Source: Chloroflexota bacterium (lineage in GTDB: Bacteria > Chloroflexota > Anaerolineae > B4-G1 > SLSP01). From it: 25,351 bases of DNA. The notes beneath the pieces were generated by a model that ran no database searches, had not been told where the DNA came from, and worked only from the letters and a program-made list of their open reading frames with translations. This document shows, piece after piece, positions 1 to 7,869 of the stretch. Location: the NCBI GenBank assembly GCA_022707725.1, contig JAKJAB010000006.1:1-25351 (forward strand). The letters are read 5' to 3'. Position 1 is the stretch's first letter, and every line of letters starts with the position of its first letter. The translations under genes were made by a program, and so were the position numbers.

Positions 1-317
1 TAGGTCATCGTTTTGCCATACGGGATTGTCAGCAGTTCTTCCCACACCACTCGCTGGAAGTCCGTACCGCGCAGGTCAAGAGGGACGTCGAAGACTTTCA
101 GGCTCCGGTCGAAGTAGTCGGCCAGTTGCGCAACAACAGCTTCGAGCGCAGGACTGCTTCCCGTCTCCGGTGAAGCGATGCCATAGCGCGCCATACGGCG
201 GATTTCTGCATCAGCCGGCTGGTCGCCAAAGCCCAGGCCACAAATGCCCGCGGCAGTCGCACAGACCCACACCGGTCCCAGTAACGTCGACGTCGCCGTA
301 TACACACAATGCTCCAT
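1..317 (-). CDS. ogt: Methylated-DNA--[protein]-cysteine S-methyltransferase, 5' part (C-terminus outside window)
   Basis: The reverse strand from the ATG at 315-317 reads MEHCVYTATSTLLGPVWVCA and continues in frame to the window edge (105 codons). Near the edge it shows GTDFQRVVWEELLTIPYGKT, the signature just before the active site of Ogt/MGMT proteins, where the wing and recognition helix begin. The family removes alkyl groups from O6-alkylguanine by suicide transfer to a cysteine in a PCHR motif. That motif would lie beyond position 1, so catalytic competence cannot be judged here. Residues 1-70 correspond to the variable N-terminal domain. An in-frame TGA five codons upstream of the ATG limits the start, and a weak AGG lies between them. 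It follows the peptidase-like gene on the same strand with a 57-base gap containing a hairpin. Confidence 0.88.
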   Translation of the reverse strand, partial: MEHCVYTATSTLLGPVWVCATAAGICGLGFGDQPADAEIRRMARYGIASPETGSSPALEAVVAQLADYFDRSLKVFDVPLDLRGTDFQRVVWEELLTIPYGKTMT

Positions 318-337
318 CCCGCACCTCGCTCATAGGT

Positions 338-364
338 GTAGCGTGAGTTGGCAACTCGCGCTAC
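338..364 (-). terminator. Hairpin between the peptidase-like gene and ogt (possible weak terminator)
   Basis: Two 12-base arms, GTAGCGTGAGTT and AACTCGCGCTAC, are complementary apart from one G-U wobble and are separated by a 3-base loop. The hairpin lies 10 bases past the stop codon of the leftward peptidase-like gene and before the ogt start. No T-run follows on the minus strand, so termination would be inefficient or factor-dependent. A processing or attenuation hairpin is equally possible. Confidence 0.4.
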
Positions 365-374
365 GTGATCTGGA

Positions 375-2174
375 TCAATCGCTCAACGGCACTGGCATCA
401 CCGACCATGCAGCGCCCATCTGAACCGCTGTCAAAACCCGCTGCGCCGGCCACGCAGCCATCACCAACGCGTGGACCTCGTAGCTGCCGTCGAAGTAAGG
501 GACCAGGCGGTAAGGTTCGTAGCCCTGCAATAATGCCGTCGAGACGATCGCGCGTGCGTCGGCAGCCAATCCCGTCTGCGGAAAGCCATTCGCCATCACG
601 TCTTCCACAGCCGCCAGCGGCCTTTCCGCCGCTTCGACAATACCGGCGTCTATCGCTTCCTGCGCCATCCCCAGCAACAATTCCAACGCCACCGGCTCGA
701 TTTCGCGCGGGCGCCGCACAAAATCCGCTATGATGTTCCAGTGCTCGCCATCCTGTGGGCTGAATAAAATCCCCTCCAGAAAATGCGCGCTGGGATCGTA
801 AACCAGCTGATAAGCGCGTAATGCCTCCATCAAGCGCAGTTCTACCTCCAAAAGTTCCTGGGTTTCGGGCAACACCGGCTGCGCATCCAACCAGGCCTCC
901 CACGTCTGCTCGAACGTCAGCCAGTCCGCCTCCCCCAGCGCGAGCAGTCCGGCGCTGAGCTGCGCTGTAGCATTCTCCCACGTCCCTTCCAGGGTCGCGC
1001 GGCAGAACGTCTCCAGACCTTCCCAACCGAAATGGTCGACGATATAGCTGATGAAAGCGCCGGCCTCCTGATAACTGACCTCGTGTTGGTGTGTGTAAAA
1101 ATCGTCGGCCAGTTGCGAAAGTGGAATATAGTGTGTGGAGACCCGTAAAGCCGCCGCATCCTCGGCCAACGATCCCGGCCAGTAATGCCCGCCGGACACG
1201 TAGACCGCCAATCCCTCGCGCACCACGGGAGGCGCGACATGGCATCCCAACGCCGCATCCAACCGGTGCGTCAACTCATGACGCAACACCATACCCAGGT
1301 TTACCGGCGAGTATTGCCGGTCGGTGTATGTGATGGCAACCCAATCCCACGACGCATAACCACCCTGCCCAATGACTCGATCCAGCAGATAGATGTCCAG
1401 GAGATCGCCTTCTGCGCCAAAACCAAAGCGCGCACTCACATCCGCATAAGCAGTGGTAACCTCAGCGGTAATCGCCTCCAGATCGCGCTCGGCGGCCGTC
1501 CCGGTGAGATAGTGCAGGCGCACGCCGGACTGCTCCACAAACGTCCACCTGGCTCCCGGCTCCGGCTCGCGAAAGGCTTCTGTGAAACGCGGCTCGACAG
1601 ATACGACCAGCGTGTTATCTGCCAGATCAAGGTCGAACGTATCCGGCGGTAGGACCAGGGTAAACGTCAGCGGAATGGCGGACGTCGTCTCAGGAACCTG
1701 CCACGCCCAGTAGAACCGCGCCTGCAAGCGCGCATCCAACCCATCAGGCCCGACCGGCGCTGTTAAAATCTCGTCGTCCAATGTCCAGGTGAGCGTCATT
1801 GGCCCAGTGACCTCAAACGGCACCCGTGGATCGACGGTCACGCTCGCCCAATCTCCAGGGTAGAGTGGCCAGGGGAAGAATCGCACGCCGTCAGGTTCCA
1901 GACCCGGTCCAACGGGCAGTGGCATAGGGACAGGGGATGGTGTGGGGAGTGGTGTGGATGTCGGAACTGGCATTGGCGTGGAGGACGGCATAGGAGAGGG
2001 GGTCGCCGTGGACGGCGTCGCCGTGGACGGCATCGCCGCGGACGGCGAGGCCGCAGACAGCGTCGTTGCGGATGGCGTGACGGTCTCAGCAGCCAGAGAC
2101 GGCGGCAGCGCGGGCACAAACAGACGACACGCCAGACCGGTCAGCACCAACACAATCCACAGGATACGCTTCAT
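375..2174 (-). CDS. Exported gluzincin-like (Peptidase_MA type) protein with Ser/Thr/Pro stalk
   Basis: This 599-residue protein begins with a hydrophobic export signal (MKRILWIVLVLTGLAC). Cys16 could be lipidated, but the -3 residue is Gly, so the lipobox is not canonical. Residues 31-88 are a low-complexity Ser/Thr/Ala/Pro stalk with repeated ATPST units. A beta-rich region follows (about 100-195). The catalytic-type segment has HELTH at 299-303 and a downstream glutamate in REGLAVY (E320), the HExxH...E layout of gluzincin metallopeptidases of the Peptidase_MA group. The zinc ligands therefore appear intact. The C-terminal 200 residues are helical and unassigned. The start has a GAGG-type ribosome binding site 8-11 bases upstream. 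Substrate is unknown; cell-surface protein cleavage is the inferred role. It is a single leftward unit upstream of ogt. Confidence 0.8.
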   Translation of the reverse strand: MKRILWIVLVLTGLACRLFVPALPPSLAAETVTPSATTLSAASPSAAMPSTATPSTATPSPMPSSTPMPVPTSTPLPTPSPVPMPLPVGPGLEPDGVRFFPWPLYPGDWASVTVDPRVPFEVTGPMTLTWTLDDEILTAPVGPDGLDARLQARFYWAWQVPETTSAIPLTFTLVLPPDTFDLDLADNTLVVSVEPRFTEAFREPEPGARWTFVEQSGVRLHYLTGTAAERDLEAITAEVTTAYADVSARFGFGAEGDLLDIYLLDRVIGQGGYASWDWVAITYTDRQYSPVNLGMVLRHELTHRLDAALGCHVAPPVVREGLAVYVSGGHYWPGSLAEDAAALRVSTHYIPLSQLADDFYTHQHEVSYQEAGAFISYIVDHFGWEGLETFCRATLEGTWENATAQLSAGLLALGEADWLTFEQTWEAWLDAQPVLPETQELLEVELRLMEALRAYQLVYDPSAHFLEGILFSPQDGEHWNIIADFVRRPREIEPVALELLLGMAQEAIDAGIVEAAERPLAAVEDVMANGFPQTGLAADARAIVSTALLQGYEPYRLVPYFDGSYEVHALVMAAWPAQRVLTAVQMGAAWSVMPVPLSD

Positions 2175-2228
2175 ATTTCCGACACCTCACCCGCATTGTA
2201 ACAGGATTAGCGAATGAGGCAATCGCCG

Positions 2229-3032
2229 CTATTCCATAGCGCCCCTTCCTACGCCGCGCTGACGGGCGGCCTCGAAGAGCACGATCACCGCAGCCATGGC
2301 CGCATTGAGCGAATCCACGCCGCGCGCCATGGGAATCGTGACGTGTCGACCGGCGGCCAGCGCCCGGCCTTCAGGACTCGCCCCCTCAGCCTCCCCACCC
2401 ACAACGAGCGCCACACGCCCACGCCAATCCACCGCGTCGTAGGGTGTTCCCGACCCGGCCTCGGCCAACCATACCGCGGTTTCCTCCAGGTCGACATAGA
2501 TATCGTCCCACGCTGCCCGACGAATCGGCAAATGAAAGTGCGCGCCCATAGCGGCGCGTACCACTTTCGGGTTTGTGTAGTCCACCGTCCCCGGCGGGAG
2601 CAATACCTGCGAAACCCCCGCCGCCCAGGCCGTGCGCAGCATCGTTCCCAGATTGCCGGGATCGCGGATGGCATCGGGAATCAACGTGAGCGGGGCAGCA
2701 ATTTCACACTGAAAAGCGGGGATCGACAATACAATGAGGATGCCCTGGGGCGTTTCGGTGTCGGCCAGCGCCTGCATCACTTCCGCGGACACTTCCCAAC
2801 ACGAACTCGCGCGTTCGATACATACAGTGACGAGGGCGCTGCCGGGGGTGCTTTCGGCAAATGCGGCAGTGTGAAATACTTCGTGGATGGGCACATTCGC
2901 GGCGAAGGCCTCTTGAACCAGACGCGCCCCCTCGGCGATGAACAGCCCCTCTTGATAACGGCGGCGAGTGCCGCGCTGAAGCGCCTGCACTCGCCGCACA
3001 CGTTCATTGCTCAAACTGACGATCTTGCCCAT
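2229..3032 (-). CDS. SpoU/TrmH-family RNA 2'-O-methyltransferase
   Basis: The 267-residue protein has the layout of RlmB/TsnR-type enzymes, which methylate ribose 2'-OH in rRNA or tRNA using S-adenosylmethionine through a trefoil-knot SPOUT fold. Residues 1-95 form the substrate-binding domain (YQEGLFIAEGARLVQEA). Motif 1 is IRDPGNLGTMLRTAWAAGV (122-140), motif 2 is LVVGGEAEGAS (209-219), and motif 3 is TIPMARGVDSLNAAMAAVIVLFEA (232-255), which supplies the knot and SAM pocket. All three motifs are intact and the length is normal. The exact target nucleotide cannot be told from sequence. It lies 116 bases past the LysM lipoprotein gene on the same strand, with inverted repeats in the gap, so it may be a separate unit. 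No strong ribosome binding site is visible before the ATG. Confidence 0.88.
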   Translation of the reverse strand: MGKIVSLSNERVRRVQALQRGTRRRYQEGLFIAEGARLVQEAFAANVPIHEVFHTAAFAESTPGSALVTVCIERASSCWEVSAEVMQALADTETPQGILIVLSIPAFQCEIAAPLTLIPDAIRDPGNLGTMLRTAWAAGVSQVLLPPGTVDYTNPKVVRAAMGAHFHLPIRRAAWDDIYVDLEETAVWLAEAGSGTPYDAVDWRGRVALVVGGEAEGASPEGRALAAGRHVTIPMARGVDSLNAAMAAVIVLFEAARQRGVGRGAME

Positions 3033-3067
3033 CGCTAAAGACTCAATGGATCACAAAATGCTCCAGG

Positions 3068-3107
3068 GGATCGCCAGATCCCCGTTCCGGTCTGGATCTA
3101 GCGATCC
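3068..3107. repeat. Imperfect inverted repeat between the LysM gene and the RNA methyltransferase
   Basis: The arms GGATCGCCAGATCC (3068-3081) and GGATCTAGCGATCC (3094-3107) are complementary at 13 of 14 positions, around a 12-base loop. It is downstream of the leftward LysM gene, so it may stop that transcript. No T-run follows on the minus strand, so a regulatory or terminator role is an inference. Confidence 0.6.
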
Positions 3108-3131
3108 GACCAAGCAAAATTAGATCTACTG

Positions 3132-3148
3132 AGTCTGCCGGTCAGACT
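3132..3148 (-). terminator. Short hairpin directly after the LysM gene stop
   Basis: The arms AGTCTG and CAGACT enclose a 5-base loop and abut the stop codon of the leftward LysM lipoprotein gene (stop at 3149-3151). A run of four T residues on the minus strand follows only about a dozen bases later. This makes a weak terminator at best; it may act together with the inverted repeat at 3068-3107. Confidence 0.35.
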
Positions 3149-3649
3149 TTATGGAATGCGAATTACCTGCCCGACGTAGATGAGAGCTGGATTGGAAATC
3201 CCGTTGTACTTGGCGAGATAATACTGGCTGTAGTTGTATTTCAGCGCGATGCGGAACAGGTTCTCCCCCGCCTGCACCACGTGTTTTCCGGGCGTGGTGG
3301 TCGTTTCGGGCGTCGCGGCAACTTGCGGTGTGGCTGCGGCGTCGGTCCCAGTGACCACCACCGGCAGTACCACCTCGACGGTCTGCGTCGGCGTCTCGGT
3401 GACCTCGGTAACCGCAGGGGTAGGCGCAGTGGTTGCCTCTTCCACAGGTTGAACGACAGGGATCTCCTCAGTCGCCGGCTGTACCACGACCGGGGTGGGA
3501 TTCGATCCAGCTTCCTCCACCATCTTCGCCGATTCATCCTCAGATTGAATATCTGGCAACGGAGGCGTGGCGGATTTCTTGCATCCTCCCAAGACGAGAG
3601 AAAACGCCACAAGAACGGCCAACATCACAAAAATGGACTTGCGGGTCAT
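3149..3649 (-). CDS. LysM-domain lipoprotein
   Basis: The 166-residue protein starts MTRKSIFVMLAVLVAFSLVL and has a canonical lipobox LGGC, with Cys23 as the predicted lipidated residue. Residues 24-120 are an acidic, then Pro/Thr/Val-rich spacer. The C-terminal 44 residues (HVVQAGENLFRIALKYNYSQ onward, ending YVGQVIRIP) are one LysM domain, which in this family binds peptidoglycan or other GlcNAc polymers. It is therefore an envelope protein anchored in the membrane and touching the wall. The ATG at 3647-3649 is preferred over an upstream start at 3787 because it has a strong AGAAAGGAG ribosome binding site and the signal peptide begins there. A sigma-70-like promoter lies upstream at 3681-3709. 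No catalytic domain is visible. Confidence 0.88.
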   Translation of the reverse strand: MTRKSIFVMLAVLVAFSLVLGGCKKSATPPLPDIQSEDESAKMVEEAGSNPTPVVVQPATEEIPVVQPVEEATTAPTPAVTEVTETPTQTVEVVLPVVVTGTDAAATPQVAATPETTTTPGKHVVQAGENLFRIALKYNYSQYYLAKYNGISNPALIYVGQVIRIP

Positions 3650-3680
3650 AGGAAATCTCCTTTCTGTTAAATTCACAGAT

Positions 3681-3709
3681 ATTATACACGTTAATCTGTT
3701 TTGCAACAA
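3681..3709 (-). promoter_or_regulatory. Predicted sigma-70-type promoter of the LysM lipoprotein gene
   Basis: On the minus strand, TTGTTG (3704-3709) is followed after 17 bases by a perfect TATAAT (3681-3686), about 30 bases before the LysM gene start. The surroundings are AT-rich, unlike the rest of the window. It is arranged back-to-back with the efp promoter. Confidence 0.65.
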
Positions 3710-3767
3710 GGTTTTGCGGACCTTTATCAGAATTATACTATAAAAATCACAAAAAGTAAAAAGAAGC

Positions 3768-3795
3768 TTGACGATAATCACACCCAAGCTATAAT
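3768..3795 (+). promoter_or_regulatory. Predicted sigma-70-type promoter of efp
   Basis: TTGACG (3768-3773), a 16-base spacer, and a perfect TATAAT (3790-3795) predict a start of transcription near 3802. This leaves a leader of about 55 bases before efp. It is one of the best matches to a vegetative promoter in the window and suits a housekeeping translation factor. Confidence 0.75.
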
Positions 3796-3856
3796 GTCAG
3801 GTTAGTACAGTGCAGAAATTAAGCACTGAATGCAGGCGAGTGATTGAGGAAAGAAT

Positions 3857-4414
3857 ATGATTGATGCAAATGAGCTTCGCAAAGGAACGACGTTTATTCT
3901 GGACGGGGAACTGTACCAGGTTCTGGAGTATCAACACTACAAACCGGGGCGGGGAAACGCCATTATCCGCACCAAACTTCGTAACTTGCGCACAGGGTCC
4001 ACAGTGCCACGCAACTTCCTTTCGGGAGAACGTTTCGAGGAAGCGCCCGTGGAACGCCGCAGCGTGCAATATCTCTACGAAGACGGTGAAGCCTTCTACT
4101 TTATGGACACCCAAACCTACGATCAGGTTCACATGAGCGCCGATATGGTTGGCGACCGGGCCGGATTCTTCAAGGAGGGTATGGAGGTCGCGCTTACCAT
4201 TCTGGAGAGTGAAGTGCTCGACGTTGATTTGCCCGCGTCCATCGAACTGGAAGTTGTCGAATCGGAAATGGCCGTCGCCGGGGATACGGCCACGGGTGTG
4301 AGCAAGTCTGTCACATGTGAAACCGGTTTAAAAGTCAACGTGCCGTTATTTATCAACGTCGGAGATGCGATCCGGGTCGATACCCGCACTGGAGCATACC
4401 TCACCCGCGTTTAG
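3857..4414 (+). CDS. efp: Elongation factor P
   Basis: The 185-residue protein matches EF-P along its whole length. It has the N-terminal KOW-like domain (MIDANELRKGTTFILDGELY), then two OB-fold domains, ending GDAIRVDTRTGAYLTRV. EF-P binds the ribosome between the P and E sites and relieves stalling at polyproline stretches; this window encodes many Pro-rich stalks that would need it. The loop that reaches the peptidyl-transferase centre reads HYKPGRGNAIIRTKLRNL, so the tip residue is Arg32 rather than the lysine modified in E. coli or Bacillus. It is a single-gene unit between a strong promoter and an intrinsic terminator. The ATG at 3857 follows GAGGAAAGAAT, an acceptable ribosome binding site. 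Confidence 0.96.
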   Translation: MIDANELRKGTTFILDGELYQVLEYQHYKPGRGNAIIRTKLRNLRTGSTVPRNFLSGERFEEAPVERRSVQYLYEDGEAFYFMDTQTYDQVHMSADMVGDRAGFFKEGMEVALTILESEVLDVDLPASIELEVVESEMAVAGDTATGVSKSVTCETGLKVNVPLFINVGDAIRVDTRTGAYLTRV

Positions 4415-4460
4415 CTTTAGCCAGTGCTGTGAGTGGCTCCGATTCCCACAACAGGTTCTC

Positions 4461-4496
4461 GTGCGGTGCGCTCCTGAGCGTACCGCACGCTTTTTT
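4461..4496 (+). terminator. Intrinsic terminator of efp
   Basis: A GTGCGGT...ACCGCAC stem (4461-4488) with an inner CGCT/AGCG stem and a CCTG loop is followed by a run of six T residues (4491-4496). It lies 47 bases after the efp stop and is a clear Rho-independent terminator. Confidence 0.88.
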
Positions 4497-4560
4497 GAAC
4501 GATCAAGGAATCCCGGTGCAGGTTCGGCACTCGCAACTTTAGCCAGGGTAAAGGGCAACC

Positions 4561-6225
4561 ATGGATTACAGTCCTTACGCAGGTCGCTGGATCGCTTTGA
4601 GCGAAACCAATACGGTGGCGAGCGTCGGCGCGACGCTCGAAGAAGCGCGCTGCGCCGCGCGCACGGCGCGTCCCAAAGAACGACTGCGCCTGGCCTGGGT
4701 TTCCAGCCATCCACCGCACATCCCCTTGCCAGAGTGGCCATTGGTCGAACTCCGTAGCCTCCTCCCGCAAGCAGGGATATGGCTGGCCGGAGGGCCTGTC
4801 CGGGACCTGCTGTTGGGCCGCGATATCCACGATTGGGATTTCGCCGTCGCCGAGCAGGGATGTGCGCTGGCGCGCAAAGTCGCCAATGCACTGCGCGCCG
4901 CCTACTACCCTCTGGACGACGAGCGCGATACCGGGCGGGTCGTCGTCACCGACCCGCACACGCGCCGTCCGGTGATGCTGGATTTCGCTGTCCTGCGGGG
5001 CGTTACGCTGGAAGAAGACCTGCGGCGGCGCGATTTCACCGTCAATGCGATGGCGCTCACGCTAGAAGGCGTGCTCATCGACCCCACCGGCGGTCAGGCC
5101 GATCTTCAGGCGAAGCTGATCCGCATGACCGGTCCCAACAGTTTCACGGATGACCCGGCGCGGCTGCTTCGCGCGATCCGCCACGCCACCACACTGCATT
5201 TCCGCCTGGAGACAGGCACCGAGACAGCACTGCGGGCACAGGCAGCCTCCATCACAAGTGTCAGCGCTGAACGTGTGCGCGATGAGCTGCTGGACATGCT
5301 GCGCACGGTCCCGGCGATGCGCAGCCTGCGCGCGCTGGCCGATGTGGATCTGTTGGCCCTCGTATTGCCTGAGGTCAGCGCACTACAGGCCGTACAGCAA
5401 TCCGATCCTCATCACTACGCGAATACCTTGACGCATACCCTGGCGACGATCTCTGCAGTAGAAGGTATCTTTGCGCTGCTCAAAGGCACGGCGCATCCGC
5501 CAGCTGCCGATGGCAGGGATGTCTTCGCCCTGGTTTCCACACCTGCCTGGACGTGGTCACTCCTCGCCGCAGCACTGCTGCCCTTTCAGGCGGCGTTGCT
5601 GGCGTACCTGGACGAGCCGGTCAATGCAGAGATGCCGCGCGCCGACCTGCTGAAGTGGGGGGCGTTGTTTCACGACGTCGGCAAGGCGGGAACGCGCACC
5701 ATCGGAGAGGATGGCCTCACGCATTTCTATGGTCACCCAGAAGCCGGCGCGCAAGTGACCGAAACGCGGCTACAGGCACTGCGTTTTCCGGCGAAAGCCA
5801 GTGGCTTTATCAGCACATTGGTCGCCGAACACATGCGGATGGCAAACGCCACGAAAGAGGCTATCACACGGCGCACGGCCTACCGCTTCTATCGCGATAT
5901 CGGCGAGGCCGGCGTGTGTGTAGTGTTGTTGGCATTGGCCGACGCGATGGCTGTCTGGGGCCACGGATTGACGCAAACCCGCTGGCGCGCTCTGTTGCGC
6001 AGCGCCAGCGTGTTGTTCAAGGCGTATTTCGAGCAGCCCGCGGAGATCGTTGCGCCGCCTGCGCTGCTCAACGGGCATGATCTCATCGCGATAGGACTGC
6101 GACCGGGGCCACAGATGGGACGCATCCTCGAAGCACTACGCGAAGCCCAAGCCGCAGGCGAGATCACAACCAGGGAAGCCGCCGAGCAATTTGTCACTAC
6201 GACATGCATAGGAGCGGAACTATGA
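4561..6225 (+). CDS. cca: tRNA nucleotidyltransferase / poly(A) polymerase family protein with HD domain and N-terminal DUF5678-like domain
   Basis: The 554-residue protein has an intact pol-beta-type nucleotidyltransferase head: LAGGPVRDLLLGR (75-87) and the metal-binding DWD at 91-93. RRRDFTVNAMA (155-165) and RLLRAIRHATTLHFRLE follow, as in CCA-adding enzymes that complete or repair tRNA 3' ends. An HD phosphohydrolase domain follows, with H371-D372 in LFHDVGKAGTR and further His/Asp residues (HHYANTLTHTL, HPEAG, ALADAM). The first 50 residues (YAGRWIALSETN, VASVGATLEEARCAARTARP) resemble the short DUF5678 domain and are not part of the usual enzyme. Whether it adds CCA, only CC, or only A cannot be decided from sequence. 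The ATG follows AAAGGG. Its stop overlaps the start of the next gene (ATGA), so the two are translationally coupled. Confidence 0.88.
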   Translation: MDYSPYAGRWIALSETNTVASVGATLEEARCAARTARPKERLRLAWVSSHPPHIPLPEWPLVELRSLLPQAGIWLAGGPVRDLLLGRDIHDWDFAVAEQGCALARKVANALRAAYYPLDDERDTGRVVVTDPHTRRPVMLDFAVLRGVTLEEDLRRRDFTVNAMALTLEGVLIDPTGGQADLQAKLIRMTGPNSFTDDPARLLRAIRHATTLHFRLETGTETALRAQAASITSVSAERVRDELLDMLRTVPAMRSLRALADVDLLALVLPEVSALQAVQQSDPHHYANTLTHTLATISAVEGIFALLKGTAHPPAADGRDVFALVSTPAWTWSLLAAALLPFQAALLAYLDEPVNAEMPRADLLKWGALFHDVGKAGTRTIGEDGLTHFYGHPEAGAQVTETRLQALRFPAKASGFISTLVAEHMRMANATKEAITRRTAYRFYRDIGEAGVCVVLLALADAMAVWGHGLTQTRWRALLRSASVLFKAYFEQPAEIVAPPALLNGHDLIAIGLRPGPQMGRILEALREAQAAGEITTREAAEQFVTTTCIGAEL

Positions 6226-7814
6226 AGGGACAAGCAGTGACGCTCCGGCGCTTTGGATTGGAAACGATCATTGTTGTGCTCCTGACCCTACTGGGATGCC
6301 AGCCAGCGCCGCCTTCGACCGCACCGACAGAAGTGCCAAGGCCCGTAACCGCGGTCAAGACACGCACTCCGGTTCCCACCTGGACAGCCACCGCCACCGC
6401 GTTACCGGCGACACCGTTTCCCAAACCGGTGGCCACAGCGACGCCCCGCCCCACCGTCACGACCACGCCGATGCCGGTGTGCGCGCCAGTCTGGCAACGC
6501 CCGTTCTCCACGACTGAGCCGCAACACGATGTGATCCTTTTCACGAGCACAGCCCGCGCGCCGTTTGCGCCCAAGGAAGTACGCCAGCGCACCACCCCCA
6601 CCCACCTGTGGGTCGTCGCTGCCGATGGGCGACACGGCGAACGGCTTTCGATGCGAGAAGATGCCCTCTTCATCCGTTCTGATGGTGACGCCATCAGCAT
6701 CGATTTGCTGGTGACGAAAGCCTATTCGATGGAGACCGATTTGGTGCGCCAGCACGTGCTCCTGCCCGACTGTGCGGACATTGCGTGCGACGAGTATCTA
6801 TTCTCCCCCACGGGGACGTGGGTGGCCTATTTCTGGGGCGAGGAAGCTTGCGGGCGCGGCATCGCGGCACTCGACCTGCACACTGACGAAACACGTATCC
6901 TCACCGCCGCGGGCGGCTACAACTTCACCTTCATCTCCGAGGAGACACTCCTGCTGGCAACCCTGATGACCAGCACCACCCACTGCGAAAGCGGCAACAT
7001 CGCTATGGTCGATCTGCCCACCGGTGAACAGACCATCCTGGGCGCAGCCGGTTCTATCCACTGGAACCCGCAGCGGACCGCTTTCGCCGTCGATACCCTG
7101 CCCTACACAGAATGGGAAAGCGCCGTATGGGGCTACGACGTGGCGCAGGGATGGCCCTTCCTGCCTCCGGCGGCAGAGTCTGATACGGACGAATCCGCGA
7201 CAGAAGCAATGCATCCGCTGTGGACACCCGCGGGCGATCATCTGTTATACCAACGCCGGGCAATCTCTTACACTCTACCGGCACAGGCTGAATTTTCTCT
7301 AGGCCCACAGCAAATCGTCGTCGTCGACGCCGCCACCGGCCAGCAACAGATTTTACTCAGCGCCCCGGACTACGATTACCACCTGTGTACGGCTTACGAA
7401 GTGTGCCCGTGGGAGGGCGACTTCATCGAAGTCCGGCGGATTCCCTACCGGCAGAGCGCCTTTTCCCTGAAAGCCGACACCGTTAGCGCCGCCATCAATT
7501 GCGCCCTCTATGGCTTCCGTTGCCCCGACCCAGTCGAGCGGTTCGCCCTCAACTGGCGAACGGGCGAGTTGCTGCCGTGGGACGCGCGTCCCGCCGCCGC
7601 AGCGGTCCCGACCGCCACGCCGACGCCCACACCAGCCGCCACAGCGTCACAACCCGCCGCCCCGGATCTGAACCGCCCTGCTTTCTACACGTCACCTGAC
7701 GGAACCTACACCCTGCACCTGGGCCGGGACGAACAGAGCTTGTGGTGTGTTCCCGCAAGCGGCGAGCCGGTACTCTGGATCAACAACGGCGCCTATTTCA
7801 CCTATGTCCCATAA
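6222..7814 (+). CDS. Lipoprotein with Thr/Pro stalk and predicted beta-propeller
   Basis: The 530-residue protein starts at the ATG of an ATGA overlap with the preceding gene, preceded by AGGAGCGG; an earlier in-frame ATG at 6204 is less likely. The signal peptide ends in lipobox LLGC (Cys26). A Thr/Pro/Ala stalk (about 28-90) leads to repeated blades of the TolB/PD40 kind, with phrases such as FSPTGTWVAYFWGEE, HPLWTPAGDHLLYQRR and TSPDGTYTLHLGRDE. A second Thr/Pro linker sits near residues 463-485. The protein is probably anchored outside the membrane as a binding or scaffold protein. The ligand is unknown, and no catalytic motif was found. It is the first of three adjacent lipoprotein genes of similar design. 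Confidence 0.78.
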   Translation: MKGQAVTLRRFGLETIIVVLLTLLGCQPAPPSTAPTEVPRPVTAVKTRTPVPTWTATATALPATPFPKPVATATPRPTVTTTPMPVCAPVWQRPFSTTEPQHDVILFTSTARAPFAPKEVRQRTTPTHLWVVAADGRHGERLSMREDALFIRSDGDAISIDLLVTKAYSMETDLVRQHVLLPDCADIACDEYLFSPTGTWVAYFWGEEACGRGIAALDLHTDETRILTAAGGYNFTFISEETLLLATLMTSTTHCESGNIAMVDLPTGEQTILGAAGSIHWNPQRTAFAVDTLPYTEWESAVWGYDVAQGWPFLPPAAESDTDESATEAMHPLWTPAGDHLLYQRRAISYTLPAQAEFSLGPQQIVVVDAATGQQQILLSAPDYDYHLCTAYEVCPWEGDFIEVRRIPYRQSAFSLKADTVSAAINCALYGFRCPDPVERFALNWRTGELLPWDARPAAAAVPTATPTPTPAATASQPAAPDLNRPAFYTSPDGTYTLHLGRDEQSLWCVPASGEPVLWINNGAYFTYVP

Positions 7815-7817
7815 CGC

Positions 7818-7852
7818 GATTCGTAATTCGCAATTCGTAATTCGCTACTCTT
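7818..7852 (+). repeat. Tandem heptad repeat, unit AATTCGT/C
   Basis: Four consecutive 7-base units (GATTCGT, AATTCGC, AATTCGT, AATTCGC, 7818-7845) plus a degenerate fifth (TACTCTT) start 3 bases after the stop codon of the upstream lipoprotein gene. They end just before the ribosome binding site of the next. The repeat fills most of the 55-base gap. Confidence 0.8.
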
Positions 7853-7869
7853 TGCCGGAGAATCTTTAG

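Noticed and set aside
361..1245. Long open frames on other frames opposite or beside the peptidase-like gene, including a 294-residue frame
   Set aside because: They overlap the HExxH protein, are Arg/Gly-rich as expected for shadow frames in GC-rich DNA, and show no recognisable domain.
4415..4546. Repeated CTTTAGCCAG (4415-4424 and 4537-4546) flanking the efp terminator
   Set aside because: A single 10-base direct repeat with no other structure; it could be chance and has no supporting feature.
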